Part shown: positions 25,731 through 34,280 of the stretch, piece by piece | Layout of the letters: each line of letters begins with the position of its first letter | Numbering within the stretch: position 1 is the first letter of the stretch | From: Verrucomicrobiota bacterium | Lineage (GTDB): Bacteria; Verrucomicrobiota; Verrucomicrobiia; Opitutales; Opitutaceae | Assembly (NCBI GenBank): GCA_016235555.1 | Contig: JACRKC010000124.1 | Location: forward strand, 1 to 64,000 | Length of the DNA stretch: 64,000 nt | Reading direction: 5' to 3' | Program-made: the position numbers and the translations under genes | The notes under the pieces: model-generated | The model's input: only the letters and a program-made list of their open reading frames with translations | Told to the model about the DNA's origin: nothing | The model's database searches: none

Positions 25731-25893
25731 GGTCCGATACCGCGAAGCTTGCTTCGGCTTGGTTGGGTAGCGACGAGCGCCAGCGAGTCGAAGAGCGTCG
25801 GCTCGCTGGCGCTCGCCGCTACGATGCGTGGTCGAAGGTTGCATGGTGGGTTTGGTCTAATGCCTCGGGGCTTGCCCCGAGGACCTTTACTGA
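25731..25893. repeat. Bipartite intergenic hairpin element, copy B
   Basis: The left unit GTCCGATACCGCGAAGC with the CGAAGC-TT-GCTTCG hairpin begins 9 bp from the start codon of the signal-peptidase-like gene. The cargo is an inverted repeat of 21-bp arms with one mismatch (25767-25787 and 25802-25822, GTAGCGACGAGCGCCAGCG). The right unit has CCTCGGGGC-TT-GCCCCGAGG and ends in TTTAC, 3 bp from the stop codon of the upstream aldehyde dehydrogenase gene. The right hairpin differs from other copies by paired changes that keep the stem. Confidence 0.85.
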
Positions 25894-25896
25894 AGC

Positions 25897-27489
25897 TCAG
25901 GCAGAATCGCGCGAGGGCTTGCCTTCCACGAGGCGCACAAGGCCGAGCGGGTTCGCGTTTTTCACGGCGTCGGGGAGCAGCGCGTCCGGGATGCTCTGAT
26001 AGCACACGGGGCGGGCGAAGCGGAGCATCGCGGCGGTGCCGACGGACGTGTAGCGGACATCGGTCGTCGCCGGGTAGGGGCCGCCGTGGTTCATCGCGTG
26101 GCAGACTTCGACGCCGGTGGGAAAACCGTTGAGGAGCACGCGGCCGGCTCGTTGCTCGAGCGCGGCGAGCAGCGGGCGGGCGTCGGCGTGGTCGGCGGGG
26201 TCGGCTTGCACGGTGGCGGTGAGTTGGCCTTCGAGCGCGGCGGCGCATGCGGCGAACTCCGCGAGCGTGTCGGCCATGATCACGAGCGTGAAGGGGCCGA
26301 AGGCCTCGGTGGCGAGGACAGGGTGGGCGAGGAAGTGTTTGACGCTGGTGATCGCGACGCTCGGCTGGCCCTCGGTCTTGGCGGGATTGGCCGCGTGGGC
26401 GCCGGCGGCGAGCAGCGTGACGCCGGGGACGGAGGTGATTTTTTCGCGACGCTCGCTGAACGCGTCGCAGATGCTGCCGGTGAGCATGGTCGCGCTGGGG
26501 GCGGTGCGGACGAGCTCGGAGAGTTTGGCGAGAAACGCGTCGGTGTCCGGGCCGCGCAGGGTGAAGATGAGGCCGGGCTTCGTGCAGAACTGGCCGACGC
26601 CGAGCGTGAAGGAGGTGAGCAAACCCTGCGCGATGGCGGCGCCGCGGGTGCTCATGGCCGCGGGCATCAGGAAAACCGGGTTGAGGCTGCTCATCTCGGC
26701 GAAAACGGGAATCGGGTGCGGGCGTGACGCGGCGGCATCGAAGAGCGCGCGGCCGGCGGCGTGCGAGCCGGTGAAACCGACGGCGGTCGTGGCGGGATGT
26801 TTCACCATCGCGATGCCGACGGTGGCACCGCCGCCGTGAATCATCGAGAACACGCCGCCGGGCAGGCCGCACGCGGCGACGGCGCGCGTGATGGCGCCGC
26901 CGACGAGTTCGGCGGTGCCGGCGTGGGCGCGGTGGGCTTTCACCACGACGGTGCAACCGGCGGCGAAGGCCGAGGCGGTGTCGCCGCCGGCGACGGAGAA
27001 CGCCAAGGGAAAGTTGCTCGAGCCGAACACCACCACGGGTCCGAGCGGGATCAGCATGCGGCGCAGATCGGGGCGGGGGAGCGGCTGGCGGTCGGGCAGC
27101 GCGGGATCGATGCGAGCGTCGACCCACGAGCCTTCGCGCGCGACCGAGGCGAAGAGGCGGAGCTGTCCGCAGGTGCGGGCGCGCTCGCCGGTGAGACGCG
27201 GGAGCGGAAGGCCGGTCTCGGCGTGGGCGCGTTGCAGGAGGGTGTCGCCGAGGGCTTCGATCTCGGTGGCGATGGTTTCGAGGAATTTCGCGCGGTCGGC
27301 GCCGGAGAGGGTGCGGTAGATGGCGAAGGCGGCGGCCGAGGCGTCGAGCGCCGCGGAGACTTCGGCGGCGGAGGCTTCGTGGAAATCGGGCGCGAGGCGT
27401 TCGCTCGTGGCCGGGTTGATGGCGTGGAAGGTTTTTCCGCCGGTGGCGCCGTGGGCGCCGGCGAGGAGGGAGAGACCGTGGAGGGACAT
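25897..27489 (-). CDS. Aldehyde dehydrogenase, probable 2-oxoglutarate-semialdehyde dehydrogenase
   Basis: A 530-residue NAD(P)-dependent aldehyde dehydrogenase of the 2,5-dioxovalerate dehydrogenase group. It would oxidise 2-oxoglutarate semialdehyde to 2-oxoglutarate. IPLGPVVVFGSSNFPLAFSV is the cofactor-binding strand-turn, VVVKAHRAHAGTAELV the family-specific variant (His replaces the usual Pro-Ser), VGFTGSHAAGRALF the Rossmann turn, Glu265 in FAEMSSLNP the general base, and Cys302 in GVGQFCTKPG the nucleophile. The KAHRAH and EMSSLNPVF forms separate this group from betaine- or succinate-semialdehyde enzymes. It lies between the FAH-family gene and the dehydratase on the same strand, which supports the last step of a Weimberg-type pathway. 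Confidence 0.9.
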   Translation of the reverse strand: MSLHGLSLLAGAHGATGGKTFHAINPATSERLAPDFHEASAAEVSAALDASAAAFAIYRTLSGADRAKFLETIATEIEALGDTLLQRAHAETGLPLPRLTGERARTCGQLRLFASVAREGSWVDARIDPALPDRQPLPRPDLRRMLIPLGPVVVFGSSNFPLAFSVAGGDTASAFAAGCTVVVKAHRAHAGTAELVGGAITRAVAACGLPGGVFSMIHGGGATVGIAMVKHPATTAVGFTGSHAAGRALFDAAASRPHPIPVFAEMSSLNPVFLMPAAMSTRGAAIAQGLLTSFTLGVGQFCTKPGLIFTLRGPDTDAFLAKLSELVRTAPSATMLTGSICDAFSERREKITSVPGVTLLAAGAHAANPAKTEGQPSVAITSVKHFLAHPVLATEAFGPFTLVIMADTLAEFAACAAALEGQLTATVQADPADHADARPLLAALEQRAGRVLLNGFPTGVEVCHAMNHGGPYPATTDVRYTSVGTAAMLRFARPVCYQSIPDALLPDAVKNANPLGLVRLVEGKPSRDSA

Positions 27490-27505
27490 GGAGCTGGGGA
27501 GAGTT

Positions 27506-27570
27506 GTGGCGGCGGGCTGTGACCGCCGAGTTTGTAAGATAGGAATTCGGCGGTCATAGACCGCCGCTAC
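27506..27570. repeat. GTGGCGGCGG...CGCCGCTAC palindrome between pathway genes
   Basis: A 65-bp inverted repeat fills the 85-bp gap between the FAH-family and aldehyde dehydrogenase genes: GTGGCGGCGGGCTGTGACCG against CGGTCATAGACCGCCGCTAC. It shares its arms with the inner part of the 145-bp elements at 16.4 and 45.1 kb. In mRNA it would form a stable hairpin just before the dehydrogenase start. Confidence 0.7.
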
Positions 27571-27574
27571 AGAA

Positions 27575-28441
27575 TTAGTCGACTGAGTTCACGAGCGTGC
27601 CGACGGCTTCGATCGTGATGCGGATTTCGTCGCCGTGCTGGAGGGTGAACGTGTCGGGCGGGACGACGCCGACACCGGTCATGAGGTAGCAACCGTGGGG
27701 AAAACAGTTTTCGCGGAAGAGCCAGTCGGCGAGCGAAGGGAGCGGACGCTTGATCTGGCCGACGGTGGTCTGGCCGGTGAAGACGGCGGCGCCGGCGCGG
27801 TGGATGGCGATGGCGATGACCGTGTCGGAGGCGGGGAGGGTGTCGGTGACGACGAGGCAGGGACCGATGGCGGCGGCGCGGTGGTAGGATTTGGCCTGCG
27901 GGAGGTAGAGTGGATTTTCGCCCTCGATGTCGCGCGAGCTCATGTCGTTGCCGATCGTGTAGCCGAAGATTTTTCCCGCGGAGTTGATCGCGAGGGTGAG
28001 TTCGGGCTCGGGGACATTCCACTTGGAATCGGCGCGAATGCGCACAGCCCCGCCGGGGCCGACGACACGATGGGGCGTGGCCTTGAAAAAGATCTCGGGC
28101 CGCTCGGCCTCGTAGACTTTGTCGTAGAACGTGCCACCGCCGGCGTCCTTCGATTCGGCCATGCGGGCGGTTTTGCTGCGCAGGTAGGTGACGCCGGCGG
28201 CCCAGATTTCCTGCGACTGGAGCGGGGCGAGCAGGGGCCACTCGCTGGCGCTCCCTGCTTCGCCAAGGCTTCGCAGGGCAGGCGCGGCGATCGGCGTGGC
28301 GGTCGCGAGCGCGCCGCGCACGAGGACGCCGGGATCGGCGACGGCGAAAAGGGCGTCGAACGCGAGGGGCGAGGCGGGTTGGAGGAACCGGCCCGACGCT
28401 TCGAGCAGAGTGCCGGCGGAGGTGGAGTAGACGCGGATCAT
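27575..28441 (-). CDS. FAH-family protein, probable 2-keto-3-deoxy-pentonate dehydratase
   Basis: A 288-residue member of the fumarylacetoacetate hydrolase superfamily. In the oxidative pentose pathway a FAH-fold enzyme converts 2-keto-3-deoxy-D-xylonate or -arabinonate to 2-oxoglutarate semialdehyde. Readable blocks are EIWAAGVTYLRSKTARM, GGGTFYDKVYEAERPEIFFK, RVVGPGG, NVPEPELTLAINSAGKIFGY with acidic metal ligands, and IGNDMSSRDIEGENPLYLPQ; YLMTGVGVVPPDTFTLQHGD is the conserved C-terminal strand region. The placement directly upstream of a ketoglutarate-semialdehyde dehydrogenase and a xylonate-type dehydratase is the main reason for this function over a hydrolase role. Residues 55-63 are encoded by a hairpin that looks inserted. 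Confidence 0.85.
   Translation of the reverse strand: MIRVYSTSAGTLLEASGRFLQPASPLAFDALFAVADPGVLVRGALATATPIAAPALRSLGEAGSASEWPLLAPLQSQEIWAAGVTYLRSKTARMAESKDAGGGTFYDKVYEAERPEIFFKATPHRVVGPGGAVRIRADSKWNVPEPELTLAINSAGKIFGYTIGNDMSSRDIEGENPLYLPQAKSYHRAAAIGPCLVVTDTLPASDTVIAIAIHRAGAAVFTGQTTVGQIKRPLPSLADWLFRENCFPHGCYLMTGVGVVPPDTFTLQHGDEIRITIEAVGTLVNSVD
28253..28278. repeat. Hairpin inside the FAH-family gene
   Basis: CCCTGC and GCAGGG enclose TTC-GCC-AA-GGC-TTC, giving an outer 6-bp and inner 3-bp stem. It encodes residues 55-63 (ALRSLGEAG) in a weakly conserved stretch before the catalytic domain. Adjacent CACTCGCTGGCGCTC resembles the cargo of repeat copies B and D. Confidence 0.5.
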
Positions 28442-28542
28442 GCGAGGTGGGAAAGAAGATGCTGCCGCGGAATCGGGGCCAAGTCCAGCGCCCGGCGCGG
28501 TGGCGATGTCCGGACGATTGAGCGAGTCGCGGTGGTTGAGTC

Positions 28543-28577
28543 AAAAAGCCGCCGCGCCCGAAAGGGAGCGGCGGCGG
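28543..28577 (-). terminator. Rho-independent terminator after the TonB receptor gene
   Basis: Read on the minus strand, a GC-rich stem (GCGGCGGC paired with GCCGCCGC, arms at 28568-28575 and 28548-28555) is followed directly by TTTTTGAC. It starts about 22 bp after the receptor stop codon, and separates the receptor from the pentose-pathway operon, which therefore needs its own promoter in the next 100 bp. Confidence 0.8.
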
Positions 28578-28598
28578 AGGAGAGGCGGTGCAGGCGCC

Positions 28599-31598
28599 TC
28601 AGAAACTGACCGTGGTGGTGAATGAGATCTTCCGTGGGTCGAAGTAGTTGAAGCCATTGTTGACCATGCCGCCGACGAAGGGATTGGTCGCCTGGCCGAG
28701 CTCACGATAGGTCGTGTAGCTCTGGAACAGGTAGTCGTCCTTGTCGAAGACGTTGTTGATGTTCACCTGGAACCTCCAGTTGTGCTTGCCGATGCGGCGC
28801 GTGTAGGAGGCGTTCATGTCCTGGACCCAGTAGGTCGTGGCGTAGACATAGGCGAAGGAGGCCTGCTTGTTCTGGTCCGGGGTGGAGGTGGTGCCGACGG
28901 GGAGGTTGAACAGGATGTTCGGATTGACGGAGCCGACCTTGCGCCGTCCGCGTCCGCTGACGGCCCAGCCGGCCGACCAGCCGCGCAGCTTGCTTTCACG
29001 GGGGAAGGAGTAGTTGGCGTTGAGCGAGCCGGTCCATTTGTTCGTGCCGTTGTTGACGGTGCCGGGCGCGACGCCGGCGAAGTTGTTTTGCAGGTTCACA
29101 ATCTGGTTGCGGATCTGCGTCTGGTTGTCGGTCGTGAGGACGTCGCCCTTGTCGTTGCGGAGATTGTTCGCCCAATCGGTCCACTTCGGGAGAAACGCGG
29201 CGAAATACCCTTGGGTCACGGGGCGGATGGCGATGTTCTCGGTCTTGGGCAGGGCGTAGTTGGCGCTGACGCGCCAGCCCTTGTAGTTGCCGGTGACCTG
29301 GATCTCGTAGCCGTTGGTGTTGAGGGCGGCGACGTCACGCCACGATACGCCGGCGTAGTCAGGGTTGGTGTTGTAGGAATTGCCGGCGTTCTGCCAGAGG
29401 GAGTTGAAGTTGCCGGTGGGCGGGCCGTCGATGCGGTCGACCTGCTGGTTGTCGTAGTGGCGGATCTCGCCGTAGAGCGCGCCGTCGAGAAGGCTCAACC
29501 GGACGCCGTATTCGGTGCCGTTGCCGGTGGTCGCGCCGAAGGCCTGGCTGATGATGGTGCCGTCGGCGTTCCAGCCGGTGATCTTGGCGGCGCCCGAGGT
29601 GGGCGGGGCAAAATTTTCCGAGTAGTTGTAGAACAGGCCGACGCGCTGCTTCTGGTCGAGCCACACGACGGTGCCGACGTTGCCGGTGATCGGTTTGGCT
29701 TTGCCGATGTTCCACGCGCCGGGGCGGTTGCCCAGGCCCGGCACGAAGCCGCCGTAGCTTTGGAGGCCATGGGCGTCGGGGAATCCGCCGATGTTGCCCT
29801 GCTGCCGGTTCAACTGGTCGTCCCGGCGGAGTCCGAGCACGAGCGAAACCTGATCGTCGAGGAATGAGGTCGCGGCGACGCCTTGGAGATATTTGATGTC
29901 CTTGAACTCAGTCGACGCGAAGCCGGTCTGGACGTAGCCGTAGGTGAAACCTGGAGTGGGAGGCGGCAGGAACCGGCTGCCGTAGCGGCTGGGTTCATCG
30001 GCGTAGTAGCGGTAGCGGAGCGTGTTTTCCGCCGCGAGCCAGTTCTGGTTCGGGCCGTCGAGCCGCGCGGGGCTGAAGGCGCGGGCTTCGAAGCGTTCGT
30101 TGCGTTCGCCGACGATGGCGGAGAACTGGCCCTTGCCGCGGAAGGGCAGGCGGGTGTTCCAGCGCAGGAGGCCGCGCCATTCGTGGACCCAATTGTCCTG
30201 ATGGCTCTTGCCCGGAGTCGCCTCGCCGTAGGCGATGCCGACCTTGGGGTTGAGCTGGCCGTTGGGGAGGTAGCGATTGATGTCGAGCTGGAGCGAGCCG
30301 GCGCGCGCGTTGGAGCGCTCGTTGCGGTCGTTGTCGTAGTGGTAATAGGAAATCTGGCCGAAGAGGTTATCCGTGATCCGTTGGTCGAGGTAGAAGCTGT
30401 AGACCTGGTTCTTGAACCGACCGATCGTGTCGTTGGCGCCGAGGTTGAATTCCCGGCTGGGGAGGCGCGCGGCGGTCCTGACGCCGGGCAGGTCGGCGCG
30501 ACCGTCGGGCTGGATGGGGAAGCCGTGGCCGGTGGAGCGATAGGAGCGGAGGTTGGCGGCCGAGCCGCCGGTGTTGAGGAGCCCGAACTGGGCCAGGGCG
30601 GGGATGAACGTCCAGTTCTCGGCGTTGGTGCTCATGGCGGTGATACCGGCGAGACCTTGGTTGGCGGGGAGGTTCGGGTTGGTGCGATCGAAGATGAAGC
30701 CCGGTGTGTAGTAGGCCATCTGGTCGCCGTAGGTGTTGGCCCACGTCATGCGGTTTTCCCGGCCGAATTCGACTTCCGTGCGGAACTTGGTCCGCGGCGT
30801 GAACGCGTGCGCCAGCGCCACCGTGACGGCCTGGTCCTCGTTGTGCGCGTTGTCGCGCCACGCGCTGGCGACCGTGTTCTTCTGGTATTTGCCGTTGACG
30901 CGCAGCGCGGTCATGTCGCCGAGCTTTCGGTTGATATCCACGGTGGTGCGGAGCCCGCCCCAGTCATCGACGCGCGCCGTGCCGACGTAGAAGTTGCCAT
31001 CGAGGCGCGGCACCTTGGTCGCGGTGGTGGCGACGCCGCCGATCTGGCCGTCGCCGAAGAGGATCGAGTTGGGGCCGCGGGACATCTCGAAGCGTTCGGT
31101 ATTGTAGGAGTCGCTGACGCCGTAGAACAAAAAGTAGTTCCGGGTCGGGTAATTGCCGGAGGAGCCGACGCCGCGGAAGTTGAACTCGAACTCGCCGTAG
31201 GGCGTGCCCATCTGCGCGAGGTTGCCGGCGTCGACATTCATCGCGTAGCGGAACGATTCGCGCATGTCGGTGACGTTCCAATCCTCGAGGAATTCCTTGG
31301 TGAAGGCCGAGGTCGCCGAGGCGGTGAGCTTGAGCGGCATGTCGACGCGGCCGCCCGAACCGGCGTTGGCCGCCTGATAGCCGCGGTCCTGGTCCGTGCG
31401 GACTTCAAACGGCGAGAGGCGGAGCACGGTTTCCAAATTCATCCGCTCGAGTTCGTCGGGATCGAGCACGCCGTTCTTGTTGGCGTCGTATTTGGCGAGG
31501 GCGGCTGCAGCGGCGGGCGCGGCGGCCGTCTGGGCGTGTGATAACGAAACAGCTGCAACAAAAAGCGCAGCCGGCAGGGTGAAGTTACAAAGCTTCAT
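28599..31598 (-). CDS. TonB-dependent outer membrane receptor with N-terminal EF-hand
   Basis: A 999-residue outer membrane receptor, likely for carbohydrate fragments. The start MKLCNFTLPAALFVAAVSLS is a signal peptide; the longer frame upstream is not used. Residues 38-49, DANKNGVLDPDE, are a canonical EF-hand calcium loop placed between the signal peptide and the plug. LSPFEVRTDQDRGYQAANAG is the TonB-box-like and plug entry region of the verrucomicrobial type, followed by plug motifs MRESFRYAMNVDAG, NFRGVGSSG and RGPNSILFGDGQIGGV. The remaining 800 residues have barrel-strand character and end in ISFTTTVSF with terminal Phe for BAM recognition. It lies downstream of a PL26-like lyase gene, so the ligand may be a pectin fragment; this is inference. 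Confidence 0.92.
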   Translation of the reverse strand: MKLCNFTLPAALFVAAVSLSHAQTAAAPAAAAALAKYDANKNGVLDPDELERMNLETVLRLSPFEVRTDQDRGYQAANAGSGGRVDMPLKLTASATSAFTKEFLEDWNVTDMRESFRYAMNVDAGNLAQMGTPYGEFEFNFRGVGSSGNYPTRNYFLFYGVSDSYNTERFEMSRGPNSILFGDGQIGGVATTATKVPRLDGNFYVGTARVDDWGGLRTTVDINRKLGDMTALRVNGKYQKNTVASAWRDNAHNEDQAVTVALAHAFTPRTKFRTEVEFGRENRMTWANTYGDQMAYYTPGFIFDRTNPNLPANQGLAGITAMSTNAENWTFIPALAQFGLLNTGGSAANLRSYRSTGHGFPIQPDGRADLPGVRTAARLPSREFNLGANDTIGRFKNQVYSFYLDQRITDNLFGQISYYHYDNDRNERSNARAGSLQLDINRYLPNGQLNPKVGIAYGEATPGKSHQDNWVHEWRGLLRWNTRLPFRGKGQFSAIVGERNERFEARAFSPARLDGPNQNWLAAENTLRYRYYADEPSRYGSRFLPPPTPGFTYGYVQTGFASTEFKDIKYLQGVAATSFLDDQVSLVLGLRRDDQLNRQQGNIGGFPDAHGLQSYGGFVPGLGNRPGAWNIGKAKPITGNVGTVVWLDQKQRVGLFYNYSENFAPPTSGAAKITGWNADGTIISQAFGATTGNGTEYGVRLSLLDGALYGEIRHYDNQQVDRIDGPPTGNFNSLWQNAGNSYNTNPDYAGVSWRDVAALNTNGYEIQVTGNYKGWRVSANYALPKTENIAIRPVTQGYFAAFLPKWTDWANNLRNDKGDVLTTDNQTQIRNQIVNLQNNFAGVAPGTVNNGTNKWTGSLNANYSFPRESKLRGWSAGWAVSGRGRRKVGSVNPNILFNLPVGTTSTPDQNKQASFAYVYATTYWVQDMNASYTRRIGKHNWRFQVNINNVFDKDDYLFQSYTTYRELGQATNPFVGGMVNNGFNYFDPRKISFTTTVSF

Positions 31599-31768
31599 GT
31601 TGGGGCGGGGAGTTAAGGTTGGACACGACCGGGGGCTGAGCCGTGGACAAACGGGATGGGGTGGTGGGGAGGGTGGCAGAAAGCCGCGCGAAGCTGGTCG
31701 CGAGGTCAACGACGGAACGAACAACCACCCGCGACCGGCGTCGCAAAAAGTTCGTCAGTCTAACAATT

Positions 31769-31794
31769 GCGACTATGCCTTAAGGCATAGTCGC
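31769..31794. promoter_or_regulatory. 26-bp perfect palindrome between lyase and TonB receptor genes
   Basis: Half-site GCGACTATGCCTT followed directly by its reverse complement, with no spacer. It starts 9 bp downstream of the lyase stop codon and lies about 170 bp upstream of the receptor start. It may be a terminator stem for the lyase gene or an operator for the receptor promoter. No T-run of terminator quality follows it. Confidence 0.5.
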
Positions 31795-31802
31795 GGGCCG
31801 CG

Positions 31803-34190
31803 CTACTCCAGCAGGCTGAGCGCGTAGGGCGCGAAGAAGGTCATCTGCGCGAAACCTTTGCCGAAACTTTCGCCGCTGCCTTTCGGAATCGCGGAGCGGA
31901 TGCCTTCGCGGAGGATGCGCGCGTGCTCGCGGTTGCCGGTGAGTTTCGATTCGTAAGCGATCGCCTCGGCGCAGAGCATGAAAAGGCCGTAGGAGGTTTT
32001 CGACGAGAGCGGGCAGGCGGTGTAGCGGAGGGTTTTCGTGTCTTCGAGCCAGCACTCGCGGATCATCTGGTCGATGCCGACGGTGATGGCCTTGAGCACC
32101 TCGGGATCGCCGGTGTGGCGGTGATAGCGGGCGAGGGCGCAGAGCGTGAGGCCTTCCATGAACGGCACGTTGCCTTCACAGCGCTGGTCTTTGTAGATGG
32201 TGTTGCGCTGCGCGGTCGTGCTGCCGGCGGGATGCAGGCAGTGATCGGAGGCGAGCTTGACCACCCAGCCACGCTGCGGGTCGAGCGTTTGGCGGAGGGT
32301 CTTCCAGTTGTCGGTGGCGGCGCGGAGGTATTTCGGGTCGCCGGTCGCCTCGTAGGCGGAGAGCACCAGGATCGTCGGCCAGCCGAGGGTGCGGATGTGC
32401 GTGCCGACATTGCCCACCATGTTGGCGGCCATCATGTCGGCGACGGAGAGCGCGACCTCGCGCGCGCGGCGGTCGCCGGTGAGGTAGTAGTAGAGCAAGT
32501 CGCCGGTGACCCAGATGTGGCCGTAGTTGGAGCTGTGGCCCATCTGGTAGGTGCGCTCGACGGGGAGTTCGGGGGTGTTGAAGTAGCCGCCGGTGTGCGC
32601 GACGCTGTGGAGCCAGATCTCGCCGATTTTCGGCGGGGCGCCCCAGGGATTTTTGAGGTGGGCGTTGGTGGCGTGGACGACGTCGACGTCGATGTGGTGG
32701 CGGGCGGCTTGGGCGCCGCGGAGAAAATAGCGGCGGTCGCCGGAGCGGAGGTATTGGACCAGCATGCCGCTCTGGAGATCGTATTCGAGGTTGCCCCAGT
32801 TGACCTGGCGCTCGCCATACCAGTCGCCCCAGTTGAGCAGGCCGTATTCGCGCACGGTATCGCGGCGCTTGAGGTGGTCGACGAGGGCGCGGTCGAACCA
32901 CGCATCGTAGCCGAGGAATTTCTTCGGATCGGCGGCGGGAAACTCGCCGGCGGCAAGGGTGGCGGCGGCGTAAGCGGGCTCGGTGCTGGCGAGCAGCGGC
33001 TCCTCGGCGGCGGCGAAGAAATGCGTGAGGCGATCGGCGGGCGTGTCGGCGCCGAAGAAGAACGCGGTGAACTCGTGCGTCTTGGCGAGGCCGACCTTGA
33101 AGGTGTGCACGCCGCGGTGGAGGGCGTAGTAGAGCTTGTTGTCCTCGGTGAGCGGCTTGCCGTCGTAGAGGGCGGCGGGGAGTTCGGGGCAGAGGCCGAG
33201 GGTGATCGCGCCGTCGTGGGTGGAGATGGATTTCGGCCATTGCTGCCAGAATTCGCGGACGCCGAGACCGAAGCCGGCGCTCGCGCCCGTGACAGAGGTC
33301 CAGCCCGGGGCGCGCGTGCCGGCGGCGCGGCCATCGAGTTCGAAGTGATTTTCGTCGAGTTGAAAAACGCGGTGCGCGGGCGTGGTGGACGGCGAGGCGA
33401 GCTGGGCGGTGACGCCGAGTTCCTTGACGCTGGTCATGACGACTTCGGGCGCGTCGTTGATGAACGTGTAACTGCAACGGACGAACGACTGCCCGGCGAA
33501 GGCGTGCAGGCGAAGAATGTAGCGGAACAGCGTGCCATCGGTCGCGCCGTGGCGGCCGGTCACGCGCACGCACGCGCGCAGCGGGCCGGACTCCTCGACG
33601 ACGATCTCGGCGGGGGCTTGCGTGGACTCGAAGCGTTTGCCGGTGGCGTCGCGCACGAAAAAACCGCCGGCAGGGCGCGTGACGCGTTCGTCGTCGGCGA
33701 AGCGGCCGTCGGCGTTGCGATCAAGCCAGACGGCGCCGAGCGGATCGAGACGGGCGGGGTCGAGTTCGAGGCGGAGTGGGCCGGTGACGATCGTGGTGAC
33801 GTTGCGTTCGGTCGTGACGCGCAGAGGCGAGGTGGCGGGTGCGGCCTGCGCGGCGGGATGTTGCGGATCGTGGCGCAACGTGAAGGTGTGGATTTGCTTC
33901 GCGGCGAGCGGATCGGTTTGGAAATCGGTGAGCAGCCAGCGCACGGAGCCGTCGGGCCAGCGGGCGAGGATGTCGGTTTGAAGCGGGACGGTGCGGCCGG
34001 CGCCGTCGAGGAGCGTGAGGCCGGCGGGGTCGCGCAGCGCGCCTCGTGCGAAGGGGACGCCGGAGGTGACGGGCCAGCGCGGGCGGCCGGAGGCGGTCGG
34101 CTCCTGGACGGTGAGTTTTACGTCGAGGGTTGCGGCAGTCGCGGCGGCGGCGAGCGTGAGAAACGCGAGGGCGAGGCGCGGGGTGGTCAT
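31803..34190 (-). CDS. Exo-rhamnogalacturonan lyase-like protein (PL26/YetA family)
   Basis: A 795-residue exported protein with signal peptide MTTPRLALAFLTLAAAATAA. The N-terminal beta-sandwich (VTSGVPFARGALRDP, WPDGSVRWLLTDFQTD) is the first domain of the PcRGLX/YetA-like family. A central beta-sandwich follows (FRYILRLHAFAGQSFVRCSY, FGLGVREFWQQWPKS), then an alpha/alpha-barrel catalytic region with NWGDWYGERQVNWGNLEYDL, YFNTPELPVERTYQMGHSSN and a late SDHCLHPAGST. The fungal founder of this family cleaves rhamnogalacturonan I exolytically, and bacterial YetA proteins are little studied. Neighbouring isomerase and Gfo/Idh/MocA genes upstream and the TonB receptor downstream make a small pectin utilisation cluster likely. 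Confidence 0.85.
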   Translation of the reverse strand: MTTPRLALAFLTLAAAATAATLDVKLTVQEPTASGRPRWPVTSGVPFARGALRDPAGLTLLDGAGRTVPLQTDILARWPDGSVRWLLTDFQTDPLAAKQIHTFTLRHDPQHPAAQAAPATSPLRVTTERNVTTIVTGPLRLELDPARLDPLGAVWLDRNADGRFADDERVTRPAGGFFVRDATGKRFESTQAPAEIVVEESGPLRACVRVTGRHGATDGTLFRYILRLHAFAGQSFVRCSYTFINDAPEVVMTSVKELGVTAQLASPSTTPAHRVFQLDENHFELDGRAAGTRAPGWTSVTGASAGFGLGVREFWQQWPKSISTHDGAITLGLCPELPAALYDGKPLTEDNKLYYALHRGVHTFKVGLAKTHEFTAFFFGADTPADRLTHFFAAAEEPLLASTEPAYAAATLAAGEFPAADPKKFLGYDAWFDRALVDHLKRRDTVREYGLLNWGDWYGERQVNWGNLEYDLQSGMLVQYLRSGDRRYFLRGAQAARHHIDVDVVHATNAHLKNPWGAPPKIGEIWLHSVAHTGGYFNTPELPVERTYQMGHSSNYGHIWVTGDLLYYYLTGDRRAREVALSVADMMAANMVGNVGTHIRTLGWPTILVLSAYEATGDPKYLRAATDNWKTLRQTLDPQRGWVVKLASDHCLHPAGSTTAQRNTIYKDQRCEGNVPFMEGLTLCALARYHRHTGDPEVLKAITVGIDQMIRECWLEDTKTLRYTACPLSSKTSYGLFMLCAEAIAYESKLTGNREHARILREGIRSAIPKGSGESFGKGFAQMTFFAPYALSLLE

Positions 34191-34250
34191 GGACGAAGCG
34201 TTGTGGGCCATGACGCGCATGGGCGGGCGCGGTTTCCGCGCCGATGGGAA

Positions 34251-34276
34251 ACGAGGCGGGACGCCTCGTCCACGAC
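34251..34276. repeat. 26-bp repeat ACGAGGCGGGACGCCTCGTC, copy 1
   Basis: This hairpin unit (GAGGCG-GGA-CGCCTC plus TCCACGAC) lies just downstream of the isomerase gene stop and recurs exactly at 35177-35202, just downstream of the next gene's stop. It may act as a terminator for each gene. Confidence 0.7.
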
Positions 34277-34280
34277 TCGA

